A stretch of DNA of 64,000 bases from Calamus simplicifolius (taxonomy: Eukaryota; Streptophyta; Magnoliopsida; Arecales; Arecaceae): contig UESW01004767.1 in assembly GCA_900491605.1 (NCBI GenBank), positions 248,001-312,000 of the forward strand. Direction: 5' to 3'. The notes under the pieces were generated by a model, which had not been told where the DNA came from, made no database searches, and saw only the letters and a list, made by a program, of their open reading frames with translations. Shown one piece after another: positions 46,843 to 57,924 of the stretch. Position 1 is the first letter of the stretch. Each line of letters begins with the position of its first letter. The position numbers and the translations under genes were made by a program.

Positions 46843-47690
46843 TGTAGAGGATTTCCTTGGGGTTGTCCTTCATAGGGGACCCTCCGATGCCCAAGTCAGT
46901 GAAGATTCATAGCAAGCAGATATGAGGAGAAGACTCTCACAGAAGAGTTCCCTCAAACGGGTTTTCTTTTCCGGGAGCTCTGAGCTTTGTGGTAGCTTCA
47001 ATGGAGTTTTTCAGTCTGAGAGTCAGTGAATGGATATGTACCTGAGATATTCGAGGGCTGTGGTATTTATAGGCAATCACCCGGTTCCTTGGGCGTGTCG
47101 CGAGGGGTCTGAAAGCCGTTGAGATTCGAAACGGATTCGAATCAGGTTCGTTACAAGGCCAATAGGATTCATACCTCGTCGGTTAGAAGATCGACGACTA
47201 GGAGAGTTGGTTAATGCCTTGGGATTCAGCGATCGTGTAGGTTCTAGACTACCCTTATAGCCCTTAGGCCACTTTTGGGCATGATTCTCCGTTTGGAATC
47301 TCATTCAGTTATGGTAAATTCAAACTCTCCCGCGCTGGATTCCGCAGAGGTATTCAAGTACCTCGGTCCGGTCGAAGCAAGGGGCAAATTGGTTTTCCGA
47401 AGTATGAAAATAGCTTGGGCCACCGAGGGTGAAGGTAGCTCGGGCTGCCGAGGTATAAAGATAGCTCGGGCTGCCGAGGTATGAGGATAGCTTGGGCTGC
47501 CGGGGTATGAATATAGCTCGAGCTGCCAAGGATGACCCGAGTTGTCGGGGCGTCCCGATGCCGCTGAGAGTGGTTGGGCTTCGCTGTTTAGTGGGTATGA
47601 AAGCTGGCCGACAAGATGTTGGGATTGGACTTGACCCGGTTGTCGACGCATATGGGTATTAATGCGATGATAATTTGACGTTGTCAAGTC
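46843..47690 (-). repeat. Tat-like LTR, outer part
   Basis: Continues 38889-38989 across the inserted element. On the minus strand it starts TGACAACGTC at 47690. A TATA-box-like CTATAAATACC (plus strand about 47068-47078) would place transcription start near 47040 on the minus strand. It contains a 27-bp tandem array. Confidence 0.62.
47399..47530. repeat. 27-bp tandem array in the Tat-like LTR
   Basis: About five units of GTATGARRATAGCTYGGGC followed by TGCCGAG, upstream of the minus-strand TATA box. A promoter-proximal enhancer role is possible. Confidence 0.8.
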
Positions 47691-48357
47691 AATATTGTTT
47701 TAAGCAAGTAAGGGTATTATTAATTTCAATCAATTGCCTTATTTTGAAAGGGTCACATTGAGGTACTAAATGAAGGCCATAATGTTGAAGTGATATTAGT
47801 GGATTCATTTTAAATTGATTAATGAGTCAAGTCCAATTATATTATATCTATATTTAATTAAACTGATTTAAAATTAACTGACTTAGGTCTAATTATGGAG
47901 TTGGGCCCTAATTTTGGATAGGAACTTGCCCTTGGGTGTCTTTAGTTGCAAAGCTTGGTTGAATTGGGGTTGGCATGGGTCATTGCAATCCTATGAAAGA
48001 TATGCGGTAGGATGCTTCCCAATTTATATGAATCAAAACTCTATATACCATTGTTACTCCATCTTCATTATAAATTCTAAGCACTAGCTTCATTGAACGT
48101 CTCGATTTGGAAAATTAATCTCTGTGCTCACACTAGTCCAAACCTCGTTTCTTGGCCTACCATTGTTGTAGCTTTAGGAGCAAGGGACAAGGAGGCGCGT
48201 GTGTACGTGTAAGGGTTTGTTCTTGTTTCTATAATGAAAACTACATTCCATTAGACTAACTAAAATCATTCAACCACAACTTCAGTTGCAAATGGCAAAT
48301 GATAGGGGGATAGTTCTATGAACATCTACACCTGTAGAAATAAGGTTTAAGGCTACG
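47691..48357. other. intergenic sequence
   Basis: No ORF, repeat or domain recognised. Confidence 0.4.
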
Positions 48358-48358
48358 T

Positions 48359-48864
48359 GTGTGAACCCAATTTTTATAGATAACGAGTTGCTTTAGTCTA
48401 AGATCATAGATTTAGACATAAATCAACAAATCTATCTTTCTTGATTATTGTTTATTTGTGTTGCGTAGAATAGCAACATCGTTCATCATCATAACTTTCC
48501 AACATGAGAGTCATTGAGAGAAATCACCGCCGGAGATTAATTAAAAAATTCTATATGCATTATTCTTATTTCCTACTTTTCCAGTAAATTATATAAATGA
48601 GGTGCAAAAACCCAATTTTCATAAATAACAAGTTGCTTTAGTCTAAGATCATAGATTTAGACATAAATGAAAAGGTCTATATCTTTCTTGGTTATTATTT
48701 ATTTGCGTCGTATAGAATGGTATCATGCATCTTTCATTATCATAACTTTCCAACCTGAGAGCCATTGAGAGAAATTAATGCCATGAATTAATTAAAAATT
48801 TCTATGTGCTTTATTCTTATTTCCTACTTCTTTTTTTTTTTTTTAATAAACTATAAATAAGGTG
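48359..48864. repeat. about 250-bp tandem duplication upstream of the LRR gene
   Basis: Two direct units (about 48359-48604 and 48605-48864) share AACCCAATTTTYATARATAA, CTTTAGTCTAAGATCATAGA and CATCATAACTTTCCAAC. Each ends in a TATA-like string followed by AGGTGC or GAGGTGC. The second unit's TATAAATA at 48852-48859 could be a promoter for the downstream gene, with a long leader. Confidence 0.7.
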
Positions 48865-49432
48865 CTTGTCAGCTTACGTATTGACTTCTATGCTAGTATT
48901 CTTTCTTGGTGGTTTCTTTGCCATGCAAAAGAATAGAACAAAATCCCTATGTATTCTAATTAAATCTCTGTATGCCGTTGTCCACTCGCTAGACTTGTTC
49001 AAAGTCTGCGATAGCGTCGCGGCTTTTCCTGCCGTCACGGTCATGCAAAGTTGCAAAATATATCTTATTTAGGTATCTTAAATTTGACTCATTCTAAATT
49101 GATGTGATCATTTGCTTATATTAAAAAAAAAAAATTGCAAAACCAAGAACATTTTTCAAGGTCTCATCCAACTTCTAAGAAAAGTTAATTATGCGTTACA
49201 GAACGGAGTGGCAAAATGGTCCACTCTCCACTCACGAGCAATTAATGTCACTCATCACGGCGGTCAAACCTAGGACCCCGAGTCTTGCCATTGACTCAAT
49301 GAGCCCGGAGGAGAGGTCTTCATGCCTTCTCTTCTCTCTAAAATTAATATTACGTGCGTGCCATCTTTCCCTCCATCCGCCAGTGCTCCAAGCTCCCCAA
49401 CTCTATTTGGTAAAAAGAGAGAGAGAGAGCCA

Positions 49433-51832
49433 ATGGCTGGTGCTAGAAGAGCACTTGGCTATTATTCCTTCATCATCATCTTCCTCGCAGTAGTAGTTCT
49501 CTCCCCCCACTCTTTTCTATCCTGTCCCCTGGATCACAAAGAAGCTCTCCTCCAATTCAAATCCAATGTCACAAAGACTACCTCCTCGGACATGCCTTTC
49601 CTCAGTTTCGACTCCTGGAATCCGAGCTCAGAATATTGCTGTTCTTGGGAGGGAGTGACATGTGATCTCCTGTCAACTCTGCGGCCTGTGACCGAGCTTA
49701 GCCTCTCTGGCTTTGTTCCCATGCAATACTCTCCAACCTCCAAGGCTCTCTCTCCTCTATTCAGCATTAAGACACTGATTTACCTTGATGTCTCGGAGAA
49801 TTCACTGCAAGGAGAGATTCCAGGAGATGGGCTTGCTGGTTTGGCCAGCTTGACTTATCTCGACATGAGCTCCAATGGGTTAAATGGTTCCATTCCTTCT
49901 CAAATCTTCAGCCTGAGGAACCTCCAGCACTTGGACTTGGGCAGCAATTCACTCACTGGGACTCTGAGCAGCAAAGTTGGTGGCCTTTCAAAGCTTGAGA
50001 TGCTCAACTTGGAGGAGAATTCTCTCCAGGGGAACATCCCTCCTGGTATCAGCAAGCTTGCAAGGTTGCAAAGCTTGTCGCTTCGACAAAACCGGTTCCA
50101 CGGAGAGATCCCGGCATCCATCTTGCAAGCGAGGGACCTCCAAGTCCTGGACTTGGGGAACAATTCTCTTTCGTCGGTGATTCCCGACGAGATCGGTGCT
50201 TTATTCAACAACCTCTCCACTCTTTCTTTGAGAGAGAACAATCTCTCTGGGGTGATCCCTGAATCGATTACAAGGATGGTGAACCTTCAGACCCTCCGTC
50301 TGGATGGTAATTCTCTCTCAGGAATCATCCCTCCCTCATTGTTTGATCTCAAGAGGCTGAAGGAACTGTTTCTCGGGAGAAACAAGCTCTCATGGGACAA
50401 TACTGCAAAGATATCACCAAAGTGTCTTCTGTCACGGCTATCCCTGAGTTCTTGTGGCCTTGTTGGTGAGATGCCAAGCTGGCTTTCCGACCAGAAGACT
50501 CTTGACTTCTTAGATCTAAGCAACAATCAGATTGAGGGAGGGATCCCACAATGGCTTGCTGATTTGGAGCTCGGAAGCATCCTCATATCAGATAACAAAC
50601 TCACTGGTCCACTTCCACCCCAACTATTCGAGTCTCAAAATCTTTCAGCTGTCGATCTGTCGCGAAACAAACTGACTGGAGAGCTGCCAGCTGAGAACAT
50701 CGGCCATGCGTCTGCCATCATGATTCTTGTGCTCAGTGGTAACAATTTTTCTGGTCCATTGCCTGAATCCATCTCCAACATAGGTCGTCTCTTGCTGATG
50801 GACCTCTCAGACAACAACTTCTCTGGCGATAAGTTTCCAGTTTTCGACCCAAACACCTATCTAGCCTATGTGGATCTCTCCAACAACAATTTCTCTGGTG
50901 AGGTGCCAGTGAGCTTCGGCCCCAGATTAGAAAGCTTGCATTAGGAGGAAACAACTTCTCAGGATTCTTGCCGAAGAGCTTAGCTTACATGAACAATCTC
51001 GAACAGCTTGATCTCTCCGACAACTATATCACTGGTGAATTGCCAGAGTGGCTCGCTGGAATTCCATCTCTTCAGGTTTTAAACCTGAGGAACAATCTCT
51101 TGCATGGGTCGATCCCTCGAGCCTTATCCAACCTCACCAGCCTCCACATCCTTGATCTCTCTGGCAACAACTTCCATGGTGCAATACCAAGAGAGCTAGG
51201 AAATCTAAATGGATTGATCAACACGCCTACCACATACGTCACAGTCTCTGATGTCTTCACCTTCATCATCGATCTCGATGATGTCATTGTGAATTGGAAG
51301 GGATCCTTAAGGAGTCTGGCACGAAGCAGCCTTGATATATTCATACTTGGACCTGTCACTCAATTGGCTCTCTGGTGAAATACCGAGTTCTTTAGGAAGT
51401 CTCCGAGGCCTAAAGTTGCTCAACCTTTCCTACAATGAACTCGACGGGGAGATTCCGGTGAGTTTTGGTGGATTAATGCAGCTGGAGAGCTTGGATTTAT
51501 CGCATAATAAGCTTAGTGGAAGCATACCTCCAACATTTGTGAAGCTCAATGAATTGACTACATTGGATGTGAGCAATAACGAGCTTTCCGGTCCGATTCC
51601 TGTCGGTGGTCAGATGTCCACCATGACCGATCCAAGTTCTTATGCTAATAACGGCAGATTGTGCGGGTTTCAGATTGAGGTTCCATGCAGTGCACCATCA
51701 CCAGCGGAGCCAATTTCAGAGTCCACGGATGATGAGGGCAAGGACCATTGGATCTCATGGGAAGCAGTGTTGTATGGATATCCACTCGGCCTTCTCGTGG
51801 CAGTTGGAATCACCTACCTTGGATATATTTGA
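49433..51832 (+). CDS. LRR receptor-like protein (RLP), two compensating frameshifts
   Basis: Predicted plasma-membrane, extracellular-LRR protein of about 799 residues without kinase. The ATG at 49433 is preferred to the in-frame 49322 because a hydrophobic signal peptide (YYSFIIIFLAVVVLS) follows directly. LRR N-cap with CCSWEGVTC near residue 65, then about 20 plant-type LRRs (LxxLxLxxNxLxGxIP), an island domain (about 51220-51330, with DDVIVNWKGS), four more LRRs, a C-cap with paired Cys (CGFQIEVPC), an acidic spacer and a C-terminal membrane segment (YPLGLLVAVGITYL) with almost no cytoplasmic tail. The frame breaks at about 50920-50930 (one base lost in a C run) and about 51335 (two bases lost in an AT run), which together restore frame. 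RLPs act in defence or development by pairing with adaptor kinases; which applies here is unknown. No intron is evident. Confidence 0.85.
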
Positions 51833-51906
51833 CCAGATTCAAATATCAATATCATCAACCAGAGTATCTCTCTGCCTAGTGTTTCAACCTCTGCTTTTGT
51901 TACCCT

Positions 51907-51908
<2 letters not shown>

Positions 51909-51998
<90 letters not shown>

Positions 51999-52002
51999 GT
52001 AT
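51909..52002. repeat. (AT)39 and (GTAT)4 microsatellite
   Basis: Perfect dinucleotide run at 51909-51986 followed by GTAT repeats, in the 3' region of the LRR gene. Confidence 0.97.
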
Positions 52003-52239
52003 GGAAATAACTAAGAGAAAAATGATGCCTAGAGCTTATTGCTACTGTGGTTTGAAATGAAATAGACTTCTAATGAAGTATGGTAATTATTGGAAGGTTT
52101 GCAGAATATGATCGCCATCAAAACATAGAAGTAGGACTTGATATTGTTGCTCTGAAATATAGGGAAATAGGTAACATATGCCTAAAACCCATTGCAATTG
52201 TAATTCATCATGAACTCTTAAGGCATGTTAATTATTTGA
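52003..52239. other. LRR gene 3' flank
   Basis: AT-rich, with no gene. It may hold the 3' untranslated region. Confidence 0.35.
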
Positions 52240-53960
52240 AAGTCTGACTTGGAGGGCCTCCGAGCGGAAGTCGTATCTTTTGTGATGCATCTAAGTCACA
52301 TCAGGGGCATATCCATGTCTACTCCGTATACTAATATGCCACTGTCTCATTTGGACTCGGTAGTTAGTCTTATTTGGTCTCAACACTTGACATGATGGGC
52401 CAGTTGACCCCCATGAGCAATGATGATTGCATTCGGACTGGACCCCCCACTCGGCCTTGGCATCGATCTCCGGACTCAACTCCGGCTCTAAGTCGGCCCC
52501 GGCTCCAAGTTGGCCCCAGCCTTCTAAAGGTGGTTCTAGCTCCAAGTCGGCCCCAACCTTTCAAAGGCAGCTCCGGCCTTCCCAAGTCGGCCCCGACCTA
52601 CCCAAAGCGGTCCCGGCTCTCTAAGACAGCCCTGCTCTAAGGCGGTCCCGGCTTCAAGTCGGCCCTGGCCTTCCCAAGGCGGTCCCAGCTCCAAGTTGGC
52701 CCTGGCCTTCCCAAACCGACCTCAGCATCGGCCCCAGTATTGACCCCAGCGTCGGCCTCCTCCAACAAACCCCAGCATCGCCTTACCGACTCCAGCATCA
52801 GCCTCAGTAACCGACTCCAGTGTCATCCTCAGCAACCGACTCCAGCATCGGCCATTATCTGGCCGACCCTAGCGTCGACCCCAGTATCGACTCCAACGTC
52901 GGCCTCAGCAACTGACTCCAGCGTCGGCCATCCTTTGATCGACCCCAGCATCAACCTCCTCCAACTGACCCCAGCATTGGCCTCACCAACTCCAACATCA
53001 GCCTCAACAACCGACTCAAGCGTCGGCCATTGTCTGACCAACCCCAGCATCAGCCTTATCGACTCCAGTGTCGACCCCAGTACCGGCTCCAGCATCGACC
53101 TCAGCAACCAACTCTAGCGTATGCCTCAGCAACCGACTCCAGCGCCGGCCATCCTCTGACCGGCCCGAGCGTTGGCGGCCCCCACATGGCCTGCTACCGC
53201 CTATGGTCGCCATGTGGCTGCACCTGCTGCCTGCGACCCCCACATGCCTAGCTCCACTATTCATCTCTGTCCACACATGACAACTGACGTGCGGCATGAG
53301 GAACACATCTCTGGCGAACGCTGCAATGGTCGCCCATGCCTTGCAAACTGTAGTAACCTTTCGAATCAAATGATCATCCACTCTGACAGAACTTGGCCCA
53401 CCAACTATGCAGCCACCCACTATAGACGGGACATGGCCTGCAGCTCTGACAAGTTGCAAGGAGGCAAGCCCCACTATGATGCCCCTATCATAAATGTTCT
53501 GACAAGTGATCATGCCCAAAGGGGAGTAGATTCCAAGCATCAATAAAATGGGTAAGAGGGACCCTCGACTAGGTAACTCATAATACACAACAACTCCTAA
53601 ACACTCATATGCTCATGGAGAGCATCTCTCTAAGCCTCTCTCTCTCTTTTGAGCTTTCTCTAGCTAACGGTTGTTGCCCATAGTACTAACTTAAGCATTG
53701 GAGGGTTCCTGCCGAAATCTTCAGTTCCCGAAACTTGTTTGCAAGCTCCCAAACAAGAAAAGCTCGCCGAAAGATCTTGGGCCCGCTAGAGAAGATAATC
53801 GGACGTTTGCAGACATTCGTGGAGGATGATTTGTCTACAACAACATACAAATTAAGATGGTGGGTTAATGATGAAAAGTATATCGGGATGATGATGGAAC
53901 AGTTTAATCCCACCTCTTTCACCTCCAAAATCCTATGGGACATCCTAACAGGACCTAAAG
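52240..53960. repeat. Tat-like solo LTR remnant with minisatellite
   Basis: The block runs from about 52240 to past 53700. Its right part has ATAAAATGGGTAAGAGGGAC, CTCTCTCTTTTGAGC and CTTAAGCATTGGAGGGTTCC, a succession that resembles the transcript start and end region of Tat/Ogre-type LTRs. No internal retroelement genes are adjacent. Boundaries are approximate. Confidence 0.45.
52445..53170. repeat. GC-rich degenerate minisatellite
   Basis: Left half: CTCCAAGTCGGCCCCGGCCT-like units of about 30 bp. Right half: ACCGACTCCAGCRTCGGCC-like units of about 27-33 bp. Overlapping open frames on both strands (Pro/Ser/Thr- or Val/Gly/Glu-rich) are a result of the repeats and not genes. Confidence 0.85.
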
Positions 53961-54523
53961 CCCTGCTAACAACTACTTAGCAGCTTAGGGAATAGCCGAT
54001 TACACATCTACCAGCAAGCTAACCACAACATGGATTCATGGGCAAATTTTAGTTTGGTGCGGTGATTTTGGTTCTGACAATGTGGCAACGTACACTACCA
54101 TAGAGGTTGTCTGATATTATGCGCATGGATACTTTCTGCTTGTTCTTACCGGAGGGCACGAAAACTCCTCTTCCTTGCCCAAAATATAATAATAATAATA
54201 AAAACAAAGGCTTACAGCATATAATTGCAATCAAAACATGGAAGGAGAATGGCATTCAAATATATCTGAAATGATCAGATGCTGCTGCAGCTTCTCAGAT
54301 TAAGTATCCGACCACAAGTGCTATAAAGAAAAATAAGACATGGTGAGAGGGATGCCAATTCAGCCAGAAGGGAGTAGGGTTAATCATTTCTTTTGCAGTA
54401 TGGATACAATATATGAAACAACTGTTTCTTTTTTAGAAAAAAGGGATCAAATGATACACTATTCTCCATTTGTTTACAATTGGTACAAGGACTTTGAGCA
54501 ACAAATTTGTCTCTGTGATTGGA
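53961..54523. other. intergenic, 3' flank of the PPR gene
   Basis: No gene recognised. It probably holds the 3' untranslated region of the minus-strand PPR gene. Confidence 0.4.
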
Positions 54524-57200
54524 TCACCAGTAATCTCCACATGAACATTTGCCACCTTTGAAACTGTGAAATCCAGTAGCATCCCTGACCAAGATCTCTC
54601 TCCTAGTCACAGAAGAAATGTATTTCATGAATGTATGACAATCACCACACAGACGAATATTTTTCACAATTGGAACGGGCCGTCCAGGGCCAGTCATTAG
54701 GATCCCATACATGGCAGCTAGTTTGGCACTGTGATAAAAGAGGAAGTGTTTCTTCTGGTATTCTTCCACCTCATGTAGCACAAAGCTTGTATCTGGCTCA
54801 TACCCAGCCTTCATGCACTCCAGGATCAGTATATCCAATCCACTATAGATGTCTTTGGACTGTGGATGTGATCTATCTCTTGCAAAGAATGAATGCACTG
54901 CATTCTGATGAATCGTCCAGCTTCGCGCAGGATGCTTCTGAAAGCCTTTTGCTCGCATCTCATCCCTTACCTTGTCCGAGCAATGCCATCTCCCAGAAGC
55001 AGAGTAAAGATTTGATACAAGGATAAAGGTTGATGGGTCTTGCGGCTCCAAAGCAAGGAGGTGCTGTGCAGCCTGTCTTCCCAGACTCAGATTTGAGTGC
55101 AACCTACAACTGCCAAGCAAAGCTCGCCAAATGGATGCATCAGCTTTAACAGGCATGCTCTTTATTAGCTTTTCAGCTTCATCAAAGCAACCCCAGTAAC
55201 CTAAGACATCAACCATGGCAGCATAGTGCTCAGATGCTAGCTCAATGTCATAAAAGCTTCCCATAGAGTGAAACAGTCTTTGACAAGTATCGACTGAATT
55301 TGAGCTTGTATATTTGCAAGCTGAAAAGATCAAAATGAAGGTGATAGAATCAGGCTTTACACCCAACTCTACCATGTTAGCCCACACATCCAAAGCGCTG
55401 TCTCCTTGACGGTGAAGAAGATGAGCGGTGATCAATGCATTCCACGACACTGTGTCATGTCGAGGCATTTGATTAAAGAAAGAAATTGCACCCACCAAGT
55501 CGCCACACTTAGCATACATGCTGAAGATAGCATTTTCTACTGTAAGATCAGATGACATCCCGGATTTAGCGATAAAACAGTGGATTTGCTTTCCCAACAT
55601 ACCAAATCCCAAGGTTCCACAGACTCCAAGGACTGTGGCTAACATGAATTCATCCATGTTCACCATGCCATGTCTCTTCAACATCTCATTAAAAAGACAT
55701 ATAGCTTCATCTGGCTGCCCATTTTTAGCATGGGCACATATCAGAGAAGTCCAGGCCATTGGAAAGCTTTTATCATGATCCAAAATTCCAAACATCTTCT
55801 GAGCATCTTCCATTCTACCGCATTTGGTGCACATGTCAATTAGAGCTGCTTTGATCCAACGATTTGACTCGCAACCGACCTTAATCACAAATGCATGAAT
55901 CTGCTCACTCTGCTCCTTCTCAGAGACTATTGCACAAGCATTAATGGCACTTGTCAGCGTGATATCTGAAATCTCCATTCCATCATCCAAAATCTGCTGA
56001 AATAATTTTAGGCCCCGAGAGCCTTCATTGTTCCGACAAAACCCAGCTAAGAGAGCATTATATGAGATGCAGTTTCGTTCAGGCATCTGATCAAAGATCT
56101 CCACACCCGATTCCACCAAACCAAATTCCATAAATCCAGTAAGCATTCCGGTCCATGATATCACATCCCTTACCAGCATCCTCTGAAACACATCAACCAC
56201 ATCTTCTACACCACCGAACTTACTGTAGAACCCAATGAGAGCATTGCTGATACTCAACTCCAACTCCAACCCAGTTTTAAGTGCGTAAGCATGAATAGCC
56301 TCCCCTTCATCAAGGGCAAAACTCTCTGCAGCAGCACTCAATAGGGTTGACAGAGTGAAATGGTCACCATGATATCCACTGATTTGCATATCATGAAACA
56401 GCTTGAATGCTTCATGATATCGACAGTCCTCGACCATGCCCAAGATAATGGCATTCCACGATGACACGTCTCTCTCGGGCATTTCACCAAACAATCGGAC
56501 AGCATCATGGAGACGCCCACACTTCCCATACATCCCAACCAGCGCATTGGAAACATGCACGCAAGAACAGTGATAGGTTTTGATAGCCAAGGCGTGAACC
56601 TGAGCACCCAATCGAGAGTTCGCTTGCCGAATGCAGTCGGTCAAGATGGCGACGAAGCTGAATTCATTTGGGTCAATGCCCGACAGCCGCATTCGGCAGA
56701 AGAGGTCGAACGCTTCGGGCTCGCAACCGCATTTGGCGTAGCCGGAGACCAGGGCGGTGAAAGAGGCAACGTCCGGGTACGGCAAGCAGTCGAACAACTT
56801 GCGTGCGTCTGCGAGGCGGCCAAGCTTGAGGTACATGGAGATGAGGGCGTTGGCGAGGAGCGTGTCGTCGTCAGCAACGCCTCCAGCCTTGGAGACAGCG
56901 GCGTGGACGGCTCTCCCGAGGGTGAGGTCGCGGTGGTCGGCGGCGAGGCAGAGGAGGTGGCGGAGGCGGCCGTCATCGTGGAGGGGATCAAATTTCAGGT
57001 TTTGGGTGTCGTCGATGGGTGGGGGGAGAAGGGGGAGAGGGGATAAGGAGAGGTTCGGGGTTTTGTTGGGTTTAATGGGAGGAGAGAGAGACCGGGGGTG
57101 GAGGGGGAGAGAAGCGGTGGGGGTGGCGAGGGGTTTTTTTGCGCGAAAAGGGGGAGAGTACGGGGAGGGAGATGGAGGGATTTGAGATGGTGGTGGCCAT
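54524..57200 (-). CDS. EMB175: DYW-class pentatricopeptide repeat protein, At5g03800/EMB175-like
   Basis: Organelle RNA-binding protein. The main frame, 56836-54524, gives 770 residues from an internal Met. In-frame sequence without stops or Met continues upstream to about 57195 and encodes a further PPR motif (GRAVHAAVSK .. NALISMYLKLG). A plausible true start is the ATG at 57200 in another frame (MATTISNPS, Ser/Pro/Arg-rich, chloroplast-transit-like), needing one indel, for example in an A7 or C-run. PLS-type PPR motifs fill residues 1-560, E/E+ motifs about 560-675 and the DYW domain about 676-770, ending CSCGDYW. The deaminase zinc motif reads HSAKLA instead of HSEKLA (residue 704 is Ala, not the catalytic Glu); the CxxC (CGDC) is kept. 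Orthology is judged from remembered similarity. EMB175 is required for embryogenesis in Arabidopsis. Confidence 0.88.
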
Positions 57201-57418
57201 CAATTTTCACCGTTCATTTGGGAGGATCACGATTTTAGGATGCAGATGTGATAAAGAGCGAGAGAAGAAAAGGTCTTATGCGTGTGTATGGTTAGATGAT
57301 GGGACCTATATTGATGGTTGGAACTATCTAACCTACCTATGAAGTGAAATTAGATGATTTAAATCACACCAAATATTAGTTAAATCACACCAAGTACTTA
57401 ATGCAAAGTACAAAAGTC

Positions 57419-57422
<4 letters not shown>

Positions 57423-57452
<30 letters not shown>
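57423..57452. repeat. (AT)n microsatellite
   Basis: About 15 AT units upstream of the PPR gene and next to the hAT element. Confidence 0.95.
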
Positions 57453-57455
<3 letters not shown>

Positions 57456-57924
57456 AGGGGGAGGGAGGATTAATATTAGCTATAATTAGAGATGGGCATT
57501 GAGCCATGGCCCGACCCAGCACAGCACGAGCCGAGCCATGCTTGGCACAGTCCATTAAAAGGGGTCATGCCGAGCTTGAAAAATCTGGCCCGCGAACCAA
57601 GCCCAGCACGGCCAGATGTGCTAGGCCCGGCACGGCCCACAAAAGCCTTGGCCGTACCGGCCCACAAGGGCCTGATCCCTTTAAAAAATTTATGTAAAAA
57701 AATAATTTTTTAATAAATAAAAATTTATTGAAAACAAAGGATTTATTAATATGAAGCCATCTTAGTGGTGGGAGGTTTGGCATAAATCCTTTATTAATTT
57801 AAAATCAAAATGGTACATGAAGGAAAGAGGGCTGGCCTTACCTCCAGAATACAATAAGGAGAAAAAAACAGAGATGACTCACTTTAACAATTAAAAAATT
57901 AAAAATATGTAATTATAAAAATAG

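Larger units (their letters stand above)
34183..47690 (-). mobile_element. Tat-like Ty3/gypsy element (minus strand), split and truncated
   Basis: Minus-strand gypsy element with gag, PR, RT, RNase H, a second (archaeal-type) RNase H and integrase. The double RNase H is the hallmark of the Tat lineage. It lacks the second half of INT and one LTR because the Sirevirus-like element lies at its left edge. Its leader-side LTR is in two pieces (38889-38989 and 46838-47690), separated by the 7.85-kb gypsy element at 38990-46837. All frames contain stops or shifts. Confidence 0.8.

Noticed and set aside
51642..52010. Frame overlapping the LRR gene end and running into (AT)n
   Set aside because: Shadow of the LRR gene followed by Tyr/Ile microsatellite reading.
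52829..53588. Open frames across the minisatellite on both strands
   Set aside because: Repeat-derived Val/Gly/Glu or Ser/Thr/Pro readings without start context or domain.
56507..57185. Plus-strand frames opposite the PPR gene start
   Set aside because: Antisense shadows of a GC-rich coding region.
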